The position numbers and the translations under genes were made by a program. Positions 42,971-52,186 of a stretch of DNA of 64,000 bases are shown here, piece after piece; the first letter of the stretch is position 1; each line of letters opens with the position of its first letter. Source of the DNA: GCA-002704185 sp902588515 (GTDB taxonomy: Bacteria > Pseudomonadota > Alphaproteobacteria > Pelagibacterales > Pelagibacteraceae); assembly GCA_902588515.1 (NCBI GenBank), contig CACIPP010000003.1:1-64000 (forward strand), written 5' to 3'. Below the pieces are notes generated by a model. That model saw only the letters and a program-made list of their open reading frames with translations. It searched no databases and had not been told where the DNA came from.

Positions 42971-43033
42971 ATTAAAATTATAAAATTTTTATTACAACTT
43001 TTAATTGAAAACTAAATAAATAATTGCGTTATA

Positions 43034-43039
43034 TATAAT
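43034..43039 (+). promoter_or_regulatory. possible -10 element for the Liv-type ABC operon
   Basis: TATAAT lies 82 bases before the binding-protein ATG, within a 150-base gap after malonyl-CoA decarboxylase. No good -35 sequence is seen at 16-18 bases upstream (a TTGAAA lies 23 bases away). In DNA this AT-rich a chance match is likely. The rest of the gap shows nothing further that I can name. Confidence 0.25.
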
Positions 43040-43121
43040 CTGCACATCAGCAGAGCATTAATAATATTTGCAAAAGTAAAAGGCTATAGTAGTCTCAATA
43101 TAACTAAACACGGGGGTAAAT

Positions 43122-44426
43122 ATGAAAAAAAATAAAAAACGATCTTCTATAAAATCTAATAATTCTAGAAGATCATTCTTAAAATTGGCATTAGGAGGAA
43201 CAGTTTCAGCTTCCGCATTGTATCTTGGTTTAACCAAAGATTTATATGCAGCTCCTTCAGGTCCAATTGTAATAGGACATCAGTGTGAACTTACAGGAGG
43301 ATTCTCATCCTGGGGTTACTGGCACGATAAATGTGCGAAAGCAGCAGTAAAGATAATTAATGACGGCGGCGGTATAGCAGGTAGAAAAGTAAAACTTGCA
43401 ATAGAAGATACCGAGTCGAATCCTGCAGCCGGTTCTAGAAAACTTAGATCTTTGATTGAAAGAAGAAAAGCATCATTTGTTGTTGGTTCTGTTCATTCAG
43501 GGATAATGTTAGCTTCTATACCTATAGCTACAGAATTAAAGACACCTTATTTTTCTGCAGGTGAGGCTACAGAGGCAACAGGCTCAAAAGGTTCAAGATA
43601 CAGTTTTAGAACTGGTACTGATACTTATGCGCTTGCAGCAGCAGGAGCACCATGGGCTTTTAAAAATCTTGGAAAAACGTGGACGATGATTTTTCCAGAT
43701 TACGCGTGGGGACATAGTCACCACCAAGAGCACAAAAAATTAATTGAGAGCCTTGGCGGCAAAGTCAATGATCCAATAGCTGTTCCTTTAGGAACAAAAG
43801 ATTTAGTTCCGTATTTGTCAAAAATACCTAAAAATACTGAAGTTTTATTTTCTGTATTTTTCGGAGCTTTATCTGTTGCGTTCTATACTCAGCAAAAAGC
43901 AATGCGTCTTGATGAAAAAATGAAGATGTATTCTGTTAGTGGAACAATAGAGTGCATAGATCCAAGAGATATTGGAGGTGCAACGGAGGGAGTATATTTC
44001 CTTGAAAACTTCCCAAGACCTTTAGAATATAAAAATGACTCTTATCATAAAGAATTCAACAAATTAATGAACGTTGACAATGTTTATGCTAAAGAGAACG
44101 GGTCAAATAAAGTAATGGCAAAAAGTCATTGCTGGCAAAGCTATGAGAACTTTTTCGTTTTAAAAGCTGCAATTGAGAAAGCCGGCTGGAAAACTAAAAA
44201 AGATACTCCAGAGGTAGTAAAAGCTTTAGAAGGACTTAAAATGAAAAATTCTTTAGCTCATCCTCAGGGTTCTAAAATTTTAAGAGCACAGGATCATAGT
44301 GGAATGATAGACTGTTACATGAGTAGAGTCGAAAATTCCAAATTTGTTCTAAAGAAAAGAATCCCAAGAAAAGAAATGGAAAAAATCTTACCTCCAAGGT
44401 ATGATTTTAGAAAAAATAGTCTATAA
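43122..44426 (+). CDS. Liv-type ABC transporter substrate-binding protein with Tat signal
   Basis: 434 residues. Twin-arginine signal (NSRRSFLKLALGG, followed by a hydrophobic stretch and cleavage near LYAAPSG). The periplasmic type I fold opens GPIVIGHQCELTGGFSSWG and has KVKLAIEDTESNPAAGSRKL and FVVGSVHSGIMLASIP. It belongs to the broad branched-chain amino acid/amide/urea family; ligand unknown. Strong ribosome site gggggtaaat. Separated from the nitrilase gene by a hairpin. Confidence 0.9.
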   Translation: MKKNKKRSSIKSNNSRRSFLKLALGGTVSASALYLGLTKDLYAAPSGPIVIGHQCELTGGFSSWGYWHDKCAKAAVKIINDGGGIAGRKVKLAIEDTESNPAAGSRKLRSLIERRKASFVVGSVHSGIMLASIPIATELKTPYFSAGEATEATGSKGSRYSFRTGTDTYALAAAGAPWAFKNLGKTWTMIFPDYAWGHSHHQEHKKLIESLGGKVNDPIAVPLGTKDLVPYLSKIPKNTEVLFSVFFGALSVAFYTQQKAMRLDEKMKMYSVSGTIECIDPRDIGGATEGVYFLENFPRPLEYKNDSYHKEFNKLMNVDNVYAKENGSNKVMAKSHCWQSYENFFVLKAAIEKAGWKTKKDTPEVVKALEGLKMKNSLAHPQGSKILRAQDHSGMIDCYMSRVENSKFVLKKRIPRKEMEKILPPRYDFRKNSL

Positions 44427-44436
44427 TTAACTTAAT

Positions 44437-44467
44437 CAGTCGCCATAATTAAATATTGTGGCGACTG
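44437..44467 (+). promoter_or_regulatory. intercistronic hairpin between ABC binding protein and nitrilase
   Basis: A 13-bp stem (cagtcgcca/tggcgactg, extended by four AT or GT pairs) with a 5-base loop lies 10 bases after the binding-protein stop and ends 9 bases before the chosen nitrilase ATG. No T-run follows, so it is more likely an mRNA stabiliser or partial attenuator than a full terminator. Confidence 0.75.
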
Positions 44468-44476
44468 AAAATTTAT

Positions 44477-45451
44477 ATGAGTAATAAATTAATTGTTTCA
44501 GCTGCACATTACGCACCGGAATTTTTAGACGCGGCCGGTACCACAAAAAAAGTGGTTGATGCAATAGGATTAGCAAAAAAACAAAATTCAAAACTAATAG
44601 CTTTTCCTGAGTCTTTTTTACCTGGTTTTCCAATATGGAATGCTATAGGCAAACCTATAAACAACCACGATTTTTTTGCAAAGTTTGTTGAAAATTCTAT
44701 TAGAATTGATGGACCAGAAATAAAAGCAATATCAGATACAGCAAAAAAAAATTCAATAATTGTTAGCGTTGGTTTTAGTGAACGTGTAAGTCAAAGCGTT
44801 GGTTGTTTATTTAATTCGAATGTTATTATTAATGAAAATGGCGAAATTATTAATCATCATAGAAAAATTGTGCCTACTTTTTTTGAAAAATTAACATGGT
44901 CAAACGGAGATAGCCATGGATTGAAAGTAGTTGATACAAAGATAGGAAAAATAGGAGCTTTAATATGCGGAGAAAACACAAATCCATTAGCAAGATATTC
45001 AATGATTGCCGACGGCGAACAGATCCATGTTTCTAGTTATCCGCCAATATGGCCGACTCATTCACCAAACGCTAACGATAGATATGACTTAGCTTCCGCA
45101 ATTAGGATCAGAGCTGGAGCTCATTCATTTGAGGGCAAAGTTTTCAATATTGTTGCTTCGTCAATAATTGATGAAAAAACAAAAAAAATATTATCAGATG
45201 AAATTGATGGCGCAGATCAAATAATCAATAATACCCCCAAGGGACTATCTATGATTGTTGGGCCTGATGGAATGCCAATTGTTGAAACAAATTCTGATAA
45301 AGATACGATATTGTCTCAAGAAATAGATTTAAACAAATGTATTATAACCAAACAATTTCATGATTTAGCTGGATACTATAATAGATTCGATATTTTTGAT
45401 TTTAAAATTAATAGATTTAGAACACAGCCAATCAAAGTAGAAAAAAAATAG
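44477..45451 (+). CDS. nitrilase
   Basis: 324 residues from the ATG at 44477; the longer frame would start inside the hairpin. Triad: Glu in AFPESFLPGFPIWN, Lys in HRKIVPTFFEKLTW, and Cys C164 in GALICGENTNPLARYSMIAD. CGEN after the Cys and the SSYPPIWPTH stretch mark the true nitrilase branch, which hydrolyses R-CN to acid and ammonia, not amidases. It sits between the binding protein and permease genes of an ABC transporter, with only three bases to the permease. Import of a nitrile or cyanide-derived compound followed by nitrogen release is the contextual reading. Confidence 0.9.
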   Translation: MSNKLIVSAAHYAPEFLDAAGTTKKVVDAIGLAKKQNSKLIAFPESFLPGFPIWNAIGKPINNHDFFAKFVENSIRIDGPEIKAISDTAKKNSIIVSVGFSERVSQSVGCLFNSNVIINENGEIINHHRKIVPTFFEKLTWSNGDSHGLKVVDTKIGKIGALICGENTNPLARYSMIADGEQIHVSSYPPIWPTHSPNANDRYDLASAIRIRAGAHSFEGKVFNIVASSIIDEKTKKILSDEIDGADQIINNTPKGLSMIVGPDGMPIVETNSDKDTILSQEIDLNKCIITKQFHDLAGYYNRFDIFDFKINRFRTQPIKVEKK

Positions 45452-45454
45452 TTT

Positions 45455-46312
45455 ATGGAAACTTTAATTGTTCTTGCTTTAAATGGTTTAATATGGGGAC
45501 TTATCATTGCTTTAATAGCATTAGGATTATCAATAATTTTTGGTCTTTTAGATGTAATAAACATCGCCCATGGAGATTTTTTTATGGTAGGGTCAGTGCT
45601 TGCCTGGTTCGTGTTACAGACGACAGGAAATTTTTGGTTAGCTTTGTTAATAGTTCCTCTGATTGGATTTGTAATGGGATCTATTTGTGAGTATTTAGTT
45701 ATTAGACCTATTAAAAATGCAGCAGCTTTAACTATTGTAGCAACTTTTGGATTATCTTTATTTCTTCAAGAAAGTGTTAGAGCAACATTTGGTGCAGCAC
45801 CAAAAAGATTAATGGTTCCCGTTGATCAAACATTTTCGTTGATAGGCATAGAATATGAAGTTTATAGAATTATTGCAGCATTATTCGCAGTCATTTTAAT
45901 ATTAGGTTTCTTCATTTTTCTACATAGAACAAAACTTGGTGTATGGATGAGGGCTGTAAGATTTAATCCAGAAATAGCTACGGCAATGGGTATCCCAACG
46001 AAAAAAATATATTTATTTACCTTTGCGATAGGATTTGCACTTGCTGCTCAGGGTGGAGTTGTAGCCGCACCAATTACAACAGTCGATTTTCAGTCAGGTG
46101 TAGATATTTTGCCTTTTTGTTTTATGGCCGTCATAATTGGTGGTTTAGGAAATTTAGAAGGAACGGTTGCAGCGGCAATTATCTTGTCAGTGTTTGAGGG
46201 AATTGTAACAAACTTTACCGACCCAACATTAGCAAGAATAAGTTCATTAAGTTTAATGTGTATAATATTAATTTTAAAACCACATGGGATTTTTACAGGT
46301 GCAAAAAGTTAA
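45455..46312 (+). CDS. Liv-type ABC transporter permease (LivH-like)
   Basis: 285 residues, about eight membrane helices. LNGLIWGLIIALIALGLSII, VINIAHGDFFMVGSVL and the later GGLGNLEGTVAAAIILSVFEG are LivH marks. The cytoplasmic EAA-like loop is MRAVRFNPEIATAMGIPTKKI. Forms the membrane channel with the LivM-like protein. Overlaps the next gene by 29 bases at its annotated start. Confidence 0.93.
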   Translation: METLIVLALNGLIWGLIIALIALGLSIIFGLLDVINIAHGDFFMVGSVLAWFVLQTTGNFWLALLIVPLIGFVMGSICEYLVIRPIKNAAALTIVATFGLSLFLQESVRATFGAAPKRLMVPVDQTFSLIGIEYEVYRIIAALFAVILILGFFIFLHRTKLGVWMRAVRFNPEIATAMGIPTKKIYLFTFAIGFALAAQGGVVAAPITTVDFQSGVDILPFCFMAVIIGGLGNLEGTVAAAIILSVFEGIVTNFTDPTLARISSLSLMCIILILKPHGIFTGAKS

Positions 46313-47264
46313 GCAAATATTGCTGGATAGAAGAAAATTATTTTATTGTTTTTCTATAATAACAGTTTTTGTTCCGATTATATTTCCAATTTTTCTTGAT
46401 GAATTTTGGGTAAAACTTTACTCTGAAATTTTAATTTGGTCATTGTTAGCAGCAAGCGTTAATATTTTATTTGGTTATCTTGGTTTATTATCGTTTGGTC
46501 AGGCACTATATTTTGGTTTTGGAATGTATGGTGTTGCTATTGCTATAACAAAGTTTGGATTTGGATTATGGGGGTCGTTTGCAATCGGCGTATGTGTTTC
46601 GACTACTATGGCTTTATTAGCAGGGTCATTAGCTGTTAGATTAACATGGCATTACTTTGCAATAATTACTGTTGTATTTTCTTTAATATTTTATTTTGTA
46701 GCCTTATCCTGGAAACCAGTCACGGGTGGTGATGATGGTCTACCTTTTGCACCGCCTGACATAGTAAATTTTGGAAATTTCAAAATCGCACTAACGAATT
46801 CAATTCATCAATATTATTTTATAATTTTTTTTGTATTAACTTGCTACTATTCAATACTTAAATTACTGGAGAGTCCACTTGGCAAAGCTTTTATTGCCAT
46901 AAAAGAGAATAATTTGAAATCTGAACTGATTGGATTAGATACCTATAAAATAAAATTATTTGGCTTTGTCTTTGCTGGACTAGTCGCAGGCATTGCTGGA
47001 TGTTTATTTGCTTTTTATGGAAGATATGCATCGGCTTCTTACATGTTTTATCATGTTTCTGGCGAAGCTGTTGTTTGGGCTATAATTGGAGGAATTGGAT
47101 CTTTCCTAGGACCTATAGTAGGAACTGGAATGTTGATAGTTTTGCGTGAGGAATTATCTCATTTTTGGGATCACTATTTGATAATAGTAGGAACTGCTGT
47201 CATACTAATTGTTATGTTTTTTCCAAATGGAATTGCTGGATTATTTAAAAAAATATTAAAATAA
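46284..47264 (+). CDS. Liv-type ABC transporter permease (LivM-like)
   Basis: 326 residues, about ten membrane helices. SLLAASVNILFGYLGLLSFGQALYFG-type opening, AIKENNLKSELIGLDTYKIKL as coupling helix, and EAVVWAIIGGIGSFLGPIVGTG near the end. The ATG at 46284 gives a 29-base overlap with livH; a GTG at 46299 or TTG at 46320 would be nearer to the usual spacing. Second half of the heterodimeric channel. Confidence 0.92.
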   Translation: MGFLQVQKVKQILLDRRKLFYCFSIITVFVPIIFPIFLDEFWVKLYSEILIWSLLAASVNILFGYLGLLSFGQALYFGFGMYGVAIAITKFGFGLWGSFAIGVCVSTTMALLAGSLAVRLTWHYFAIITVVFSLIFYFVALSWKPVTGGDDGLPFAPPDIVNFGNFKIALTNSIHQYYFIIFFVLTCYYSILKLLESPLGKAFIAIKENNLKSELIGLDTYKIKLFGFVFAGLVAGIAGCLFAFYGRYASASYMFYHVSGEAVVWAIIGGIGSFLGPIVGTGMLIVLREELSHFWDHYLIIVGTAVILIVMFFPNGIAGLFKKILK

Positions 47265-47270
47265 AGATTT

Positions 47271-48017
47271 ATGAATGAAATATTACAAATAAAGAATGTT
47301 AATAAAAATTTTGGAGGATTAAAAGCCTTAAATAATGTTAATATAAATATAAAAAAAAATACTCTATCGGCAATTATTGGGCCAAATGGCGCTGGTAAAA
47401 CAACTTTATTTAATATTATCTGTGGTAATTTAAAAAGTAATACCGGTAATATTATTTTTAATAATAAGAATATTACAAATTTTCCTACTCATAAAATATC
47501 CAAATTAGGTTTATGTCGTACATTACAAGTAAAAAGTATTTTTAATAATTTAACAGTGAAAGATAATCTTTATATAGCTTTACAAAGTAACAAAGGGATA
47601 TTTAAATTAAATAATTCTCCTTCGTGCGAAAGGGAAATTCAAGATGAAATAATTAGAATTAGTGAGTTATTAAATTTAAATAATAAACTTAATTTAATTG
47701 CCGGCAGTCTTTCACATGGCGATATATCAGTGATTGAAATAGCAATAGCTTTATGTTTAAAACCCAATTTTCTTTTATTAGATGAACCTATTTGCGGTAT
47801 GGGTCCATCGGAAACTGAACAAACAATAAAAATAATAAGAAATTTATCTAAAACTGTAGATATATTAATTATAGAGCATGATATGGACGCAGTATTTTCA
47901 TTAGCCCAAGATATTGTCGTAATGTCTCAAGGATCTGTAATTGCTAGTGGAACACCAGAACAAATAAGCAAAGACGAGAAAGTAATCTCAACTTATTTGG
48001 GAGAGGAGGAAGAATAG
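47271..48017 (+). CDS. Liv-type ABC transporter ATP-binding protein (LivG-like)
   Basis: 248 residues. Walker A GPNGAGKTTLFNI, Walker B NFLLLDEPICGMGPSET and switch His in IIEHDMDAVFSLA. The ABC signature reads SLSHGDISVIEIAIAL, where LSGGQ-type sequence would be usual; LSHGx variants are known in LivG/UrtD proteins. Pairs with the following LivF-like ATPase to drive uptake. Confidence 0.92.
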   Translation: MNEILQIKNVNKNFGGLKALNNVNINIKKNTLSAIIGPNGAGKTTLFNIICGNLKSNTGNIIFNNKNITNFPTHKISKLGLCRTLQVKSIFNNLTVKDNLYIALQSNKGIFKLNNSPSCEREIQDEIIRISELLNLNNKLNLIAGSLSHGDISVIEIAIALCLKPNFLLLDEPICGMGPSETEQTIKIIRNLSKTVDILIIEHDMDAVFSLAQDIVVMSQGSVIASGTPEQISKDEKVISTYLGEEEE

Positions 48018-48020
48018 CAA

Positions 48021-48719
48021 TTGCTAACTGTTAAAAATCTTAACGCCTACTATGGAAAAATACATATTTTGCAGGGTGTAAACCTCGAAGTCCAAAATTC
48101 TGATTTTATTGGTTTAATTGGAAGAAATGGAGTTGGAAAAACAACAACTCTTAAGTCAATTATGCATTTATTGTCAACCGTCACTGGAGAGGTAACTTTT
48201 GAAGGTAAAAATTTAAAAAAAATTGAACCACATATTATTCAGTCTTTAGGAATTGGTTATGTCCCTCAAGGAAGAGGGATTTTTCCGACATTAACAGTCA
48301 AAGAAAACTTAGAGATTAGTTTGGTTAATAAAAATGGAAAAAATATTGATGAGGTATTAGAAAGATTTCCTAGGTTAAAAGAAAGATACAAGCAGATGGG
48401 CGGAACATTGTCTGGCGGAGAATTACAAATGCTAGCAATAGCAAGATGCCTGGTAGCAAAACCTAAATTATTAATTTTAGATGAGCCTACCGAAGGTATA
48501 ATGCCTTTGTTAGTTCAGCAAATTCGCAACGAATTAAAAAATATAAATAATCAAGGTGTAGCAATTTTACTCGTAGAGCAAAATGTTCAAACGGCTCTTA
48601 AATTATGTAAAAAAATATATATAATGGAAAAGGGTAAAATTGTTCATGAAGATAATTCAAAATCATTGAAAAATAATCACGAGATTTTAAAAAGATATCT
48701 TGGAATAGAAAAAAATTGA
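48021..48719 (+). CDS. Liv-type ABC transporter ATP-binding protein (LivF-like)
   Basis: 232 residues starting at TTG (48021), with gaggagga 11 bases upstream inside the end of livG. Walker A GRNGVGKTTTLKSI, Q-loop region YVPQGRGIFPTLTVKENL, signature TLSGGELQMLAIARCL and Walker B LLILDEPTEGIMPLL are canonical. Last gene of the SBP-nitrilase-livHMGF unit. Confidence 0.93.
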   Translation: MLTVKNLNAYYGKIHILQGVNLEVQNSDFIGLIGRNGVGKTTTLKSIMHLLSTVTGEVTFEGKNLKKIEPHIIQSLGIGYVPQGRGIFPTLTVKENLEISLVNKNGKNIDEVLERFPRLKERYKQMGGTLSGGELQMLAIARCLVAKPKLLILDEPTEGIMPLLVQQIRNELKNINNQGVAILLVEQNVQTALKLCKKIYIMEKGKIVHEDNSKSLKNNHEILKRYLGIEKN

Positions 48720-48764
48720 TTTATTTTTTAAAAATATCAAAAATTATTAAGTTTATTAAAAATT

Positions 48765-49751
48765 ATGGAAACTAAAAAAATAAGTGTTGCACCAATGATG
48801 GACTGCACAGATCGACATGACCGTTATTTTTTAAGATTAATTAGTAAAAATACTATGTTATATTCTGAGATGGTTGCTACATCCTCAGTTCTTAACGGCG
48901 ATAGAGAAAAAATTTTAGGATTTAATAATTTTGAAAAACCATTGGCACTACAACTTGGTGGTTCAAATGTAAAAGAGTTGGTTAATTGTGTAAAAATTGC
49001 GGAAGATTACGGATACGATGAAATTAACCTCAACTTAGGATGTCCAAGCAAAAAAGTTCAAAAAAATAAATTTGGAGCATGTTTAATGAAAGAGCCTGAG
49101 TTGGTAAATGAATGTTTATCGTCAATGAGCGAAGCAACCAAGTTGCCAATAACAGCGAAAACTAGAATTGGTTTTGATGACACCGAGAATATTGATTATT
49201 TAAATAATTTTGTAAGTAAAATAAAATCAGCAAATGTAAAAAAAATTATCTTGCATGCTAGAAAAGCTATATTAAAGGGACTGTCACCAAAAGAGAATCT
49301 AAAAATACCAAAATTAAATTATGATATGGTTTATCAAATAAAAAAAGATAACCCCGAATTAGATATCATTATAAATGGAGGCATAACATCTGTAGAAGAA
49401 ATCGAAAAGCATCTTAAGCATGTTGATGGTGTTATGATTGGAAGAGCTATTTACCAAAACCCTTATTTTTTAGCCGAAATTGAGAATAAAATTTTTAAAA
49501 ATTTTGAAGTTTTAACTAGAGAACAGATTGTTGAAGAATTAATTTCTTACGTTAAATACGAAATACAAAAGGGCACAAGAGTTAATCAAATTATGAGACA
49601 TGCAGTTGGATTATATCACGGTCAAAAAGGTTCATCAAAGTGGAAAAGATATTTATCAGATAATATGATGGCAAGAGATTCTGATTTTAAAAAAGTTGAA
49701 CACATATTGAATGTTGTACAAAATAACGAAAAAATACAAATGGTAAATTGA
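48765..49751 (+). CDS. dusA: tRNA-dihydrouridine synthase A
   Basis: Reduces uridine 20/20a of tRNA with FMN and NADPH. 328 residues. VAPMMDCTDRHDRYFLR is the DusA opening, INLNLGCPSKKVQKNKFGACLM carries the catalytic Cys and FMN-binding lysine region, and DGVMIGRAIYQNPYFL follows. LHARKAILKGLSPKEN is characteristic of DusA. A stop-start overlap by TTG joins it to the next gene. Confidence 0.95.
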   Translation: METKKISVAPMMDCTDRHDRYFLRLISKNTMLYSEMVATSSVLNGDREKILGFNNFEKPLALQLGGSNVKELVNCVKIAEDYGYDEINLNLGCPSKKVQKNKFGACLMKEPELVNECLSSMSEATKLPITAKTRIGFDDTENIDYLNNFVSKIKSANVKKIILHARKAILKGLSPKENLKIPKLNYDMVYQIKKDNPELDIIINGGITSVEEIEKHLKHVDGVMIGRAIYQNPYFLAEIENKIFKNFEVLTREQIVEELISYVKYEIQKGTRVNQIMRHAVGLYHGQKGSSKWKRYLSDNMMARDSDFKKVEHILNVVQNNEKIQMVN

Positions 49752-50591
49752 TTGATTGAAAGCTTAGATTTAAATCAAATTATAATTCTTGTAACAGTAT
49801 TGGCTATCTCCGCAGCTGTATCAGGTTTTATTGCTGGTCTACTAGGAGTAGGAGGGGGAATTATAATGGTTCCCGCGTTATACTATGCTTTCACCGAATT
49901 AGGTTATGACGAGACTGTTAAAATGCACATGGCTCTAGGTACATCTTTAGCAATAATAATTCCCACTTCAATTGTATCAGCTTTATCTCACATAAAATAT
50001 AAAGCCGTGAATTTTGAATTAGTTAAATCTTTTGGTATTGCTGTAGCTATTGGAATTTTAATTGGAACATTTATCGCAACAAATTTGAAAACACCTCAAC
50101 TTTTACTAATGTTTTCATTTTTTGCTTTTTGTGTTGCGATTTTTTTTATTTTTTTTAGAAATAAGGTCGGAGAAAAAAAAAAAAATATTCCAAACTTTGT
50201 AAAGAGCGCCTACGGGATATTTATGGGATTTATGTCAGTTCCATTGGGTATTGGAGCAGGGTCGCTTGGAGTTCCGTTTATAAAAGTTTTAGGATATTCA
50301 ATTAATATAGCAATAGGAACGTCAGCTACAATTGGTATTGTGAATTCGGTCTGTGGCGCAATAACCATGGCAATTAGTGGTACTTTTTTTTCAAATGTTC
50401 AAGTCCCTTTCAGTGTTGGATTTGTCAATATACCTGGGTTTATTATTTTTGTACCTGTGACGATGCTATTAGCTCCAATAGGAGCAAAAATCGTTCATAC
50501 AATTGATAAAGAAATTATATCAAAAATGTTTGGTATATTTTTATTACTAATATCTATTAGATCTTTTATAGAGTATTTAAATTTCAGTTAA
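49752..50591 (+). CDS. TauE/SafE-family sulfite/sulfonate exporter-like protein
   Basis: 279 residues, eight membrane segments, starting at TTG directly after the dusA stop. GFIAGLLGVGGGIIMVPALYYAF and MGFMSVPLGIGAGSLGVPFIKV are the two internal repeats typical of the family. Members export sulfite, sulfoacetate or other sulfur/organic anions; substrate unknown here. The 3' end overlaps the convergent reductase gene by 15 bases. Confidence 0.87.
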   Translation: MIESLDLNQIIILVTVLAISAAVSGFIAGLLGVGGGIIMVPALYYAFTELGYDETVKMHMALGTSLAIIIPTSIVSALSHIKYKAVNFELVKSFGIAVAIGILIGTFIATNLKTPQLLLMFSFFAFCVAIFFIFFRNKVGEKKKNIPNFVKSAYGIFMGFMSVPLGIGAGSLGVPFIKVLGYSINIAIGTSATIGIVNSVCGAITMAISGTFFSNVQVPFSVGFVNIPGFIIFVPVTMLLAPIGAKIVHTIDKEIISKMFGIFLLLISIRSFIEYLNFS

Positions 50592-51557
50592 TATAACCGC
50601 TGGCCCTAATAGTTTTCTCGCTTCTAAATCTTCGTGTGCTAACCTAGACTCGCCCAAAGAATATTTTTTTACAATTTTTATATTTATTTTTTTATCTTTA
50701 AAAGCTTCAAAAACCATTTTAGCTGACATCTCCAGCTCTTCTCTGGTCGAAGTATATGGAAATACTGATGGACGTGTAATAAAAATTGCTTTTGGGGCTA
50801 TGTGTTTTTTTAATTCGATTGTTTTTATTGGCCCAGATGCATTTCCAAATGTTACAAACATCCCCCTAACTTTTAAAGTTTCAATAGATCCTTCAAATGT
50901 TTTTTCTCCCACTCCATCGTAAACAACATCAACCCCTTTGCCATCTGTTATTTCCAATGTTTTTTTAGCAAAATTATCTGTAGTGTAATTAATGACATGA
51001 TCACAACCATTTTTTTTTGCAATCTCAATTTTTTCATCAGAACCAACTGTTCCAATTAATTTACAACCAATTTTTTTAGCCCATTGGCAAAATATTTGCC
51101 CTACTCCTCCTGCTGCAGCATGAAATAGAATAGTATCTTTGCTTGTAACCTTATATGTTCTATGTAGAAGGTATTCACAAGTCATACCTTTTAATAACAT
51201 TGAACTTGCAATTTCATGACTAATGTCATTTGGTACACTTACGAGCTTTTCTTCTGGCATTATATGCATCTCAGAATAAGCCCCTATTGGCATTGAACTA
51301 TAAGCAACTCTATCACCAATTTTAAAAAGCTTAACGTCGCTTCCTGTCTCAATTACTACTCCAGAACCTTCAACTCCAATACCCGAAGGCAAATTGAGTG
51401 GATATAGTCCAGAACGATGATATGTATCAATAAAATTCAGTCCAATAGAACTATTTTTCAAGAGCACTTCTTTGGGTCCTAGTTTAGGCAAGTTTATTTC
51501 TTTTAATTCCAGTACTTCTGGACCACCAAATTTACTAATTTGTATTGCTTTAGGCAC
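50577..51557 (-). CDS. qor: quinone oxidoreductase (Qor-type, NADPH)
   Basis: 326-residue zinc-free medium-chain dehydrogenase/reductase. IGLNFIDTYHRSGLYPLNLP and LHRTYKVTSKDTILFHAAAGGVGQIFCQWAKKIG are diagnostic for Qor. It reduces quinones by one electron with NADPH. Convergent with the exporter, and divergent from a LysE-family gene by 41 bases. Confidence 0.93.
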   Translation of the reverse strand: MPKAIQISKFGGPEVLELKEINLPKLGPKEVLLKNSSIGLNFIDTYHRSGLYPLNLPSGIGVEGSGVVIETGSDVKLFKIGDRVAYSSMPIGAYSEMHIMPEEKLVSVPNDISHEIASSMLLKGMTCEYLLHRTYKVTSKDTILFHAAAGGVGQIFCQWAKKIGCKLIGTVGSDEKIEIAKKNGCDHVINYTTDNFAKKTLEITDGKGVDVVYDGVGEKTFEGSIETLKVRGMFVTFGNASGPIKTIELKKHIAPKAIFITRPSVFPYTSTREELEMSAKMVFEAFKDKKINIKIVKKYSLGESRLAHEDLEARKLLGPAVILTEI

Positions 51558-51598
51558 AATATTATATAAATAAAAAATAAAATTATCTCAAGCTATTT

Positions 51599-52186
51599 AT
51601 GAATTTATATTCTTTAATCTTTCTACTTACTATTGCAAGTTTTACTCCAGGACCCAATAATCTTTTAGCTTCGTATTCAGGTTTAAATTTTGGATTTAAA
51701 AGAACTTTGCCTTTAATTCATGGTGTTGCTTTAGGTTGGGGTTCGCTTTTAATTTTATTATGTGCTGGTTTAATAATTATATTCCAAAAGTATAATTTTC
51801 TACAATTATACTTAAAAATTTTTGGATCTATTTTTTTATTGTATATGTCTTACAAAATTGCAATTAATTCAAGTTTAGATAACCAAAAATCAACAAACCC
51901 AATTACTTTTACAAAAATGTTTTTTTTTCAGTATATCAATCCAAAAGGCGTTTTAATGTCTGTTGTAATAATTTCGTCATTTATTGATATAAATTCAAAC
52001 TATCTCTATGATGCTATTATATTGATTTTATTAGGGATCCTTTTTGCATATTCTTCAATCATTAGCTGGTGTTTATTTGGTTCCTTAATAAGAAAATTTT
52101 TAAATAATAAAAATAAAATTAAAATTTTTAATTATTGCATGTCACTCGCTTTAGCAGGCTGTGTTATAATGATTTGGGAAGTTTAG
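51599..52186 (+). CDS. LysE-family exporter, third copy
   Basis: 195 residues with six membrane segments. IASFTPGPNNLLASYSGLNFG is the TPGPN family motif, and FFFQYINPKGVLMSVVIISSF the second. Likely an amino-acid or metabolite exporter. The other two LysE proteins of the window are only distantly similar, so they are probably not recent duplicates. Overlaps the convergent gene by 23 bases. Confidence 0.86.
   Translation: MNLYSLIFLLTIASFTPGPNNLLASYSGLNFGFKRTLPLIHGVALGWGSLLILLCAGLIIIFQKYNFLQLYLKIFGSIFLLYMSYKIAINSSLDNQKSTNPITFTKMFFFQYINPKGVLMSVVIISSFIDINSNYLYDAIILILLGILFAYSSIISWCLFGSLIRKFLNNKNKIKIFNYCMSLALAGCVIMIWEV

Noticed and set aside
10931..52186. Three LysE-family genes as recent duplicates
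   Set aside because: Their sequences differ throughout and their contexts are unrelated, so recent duplication is not supported.
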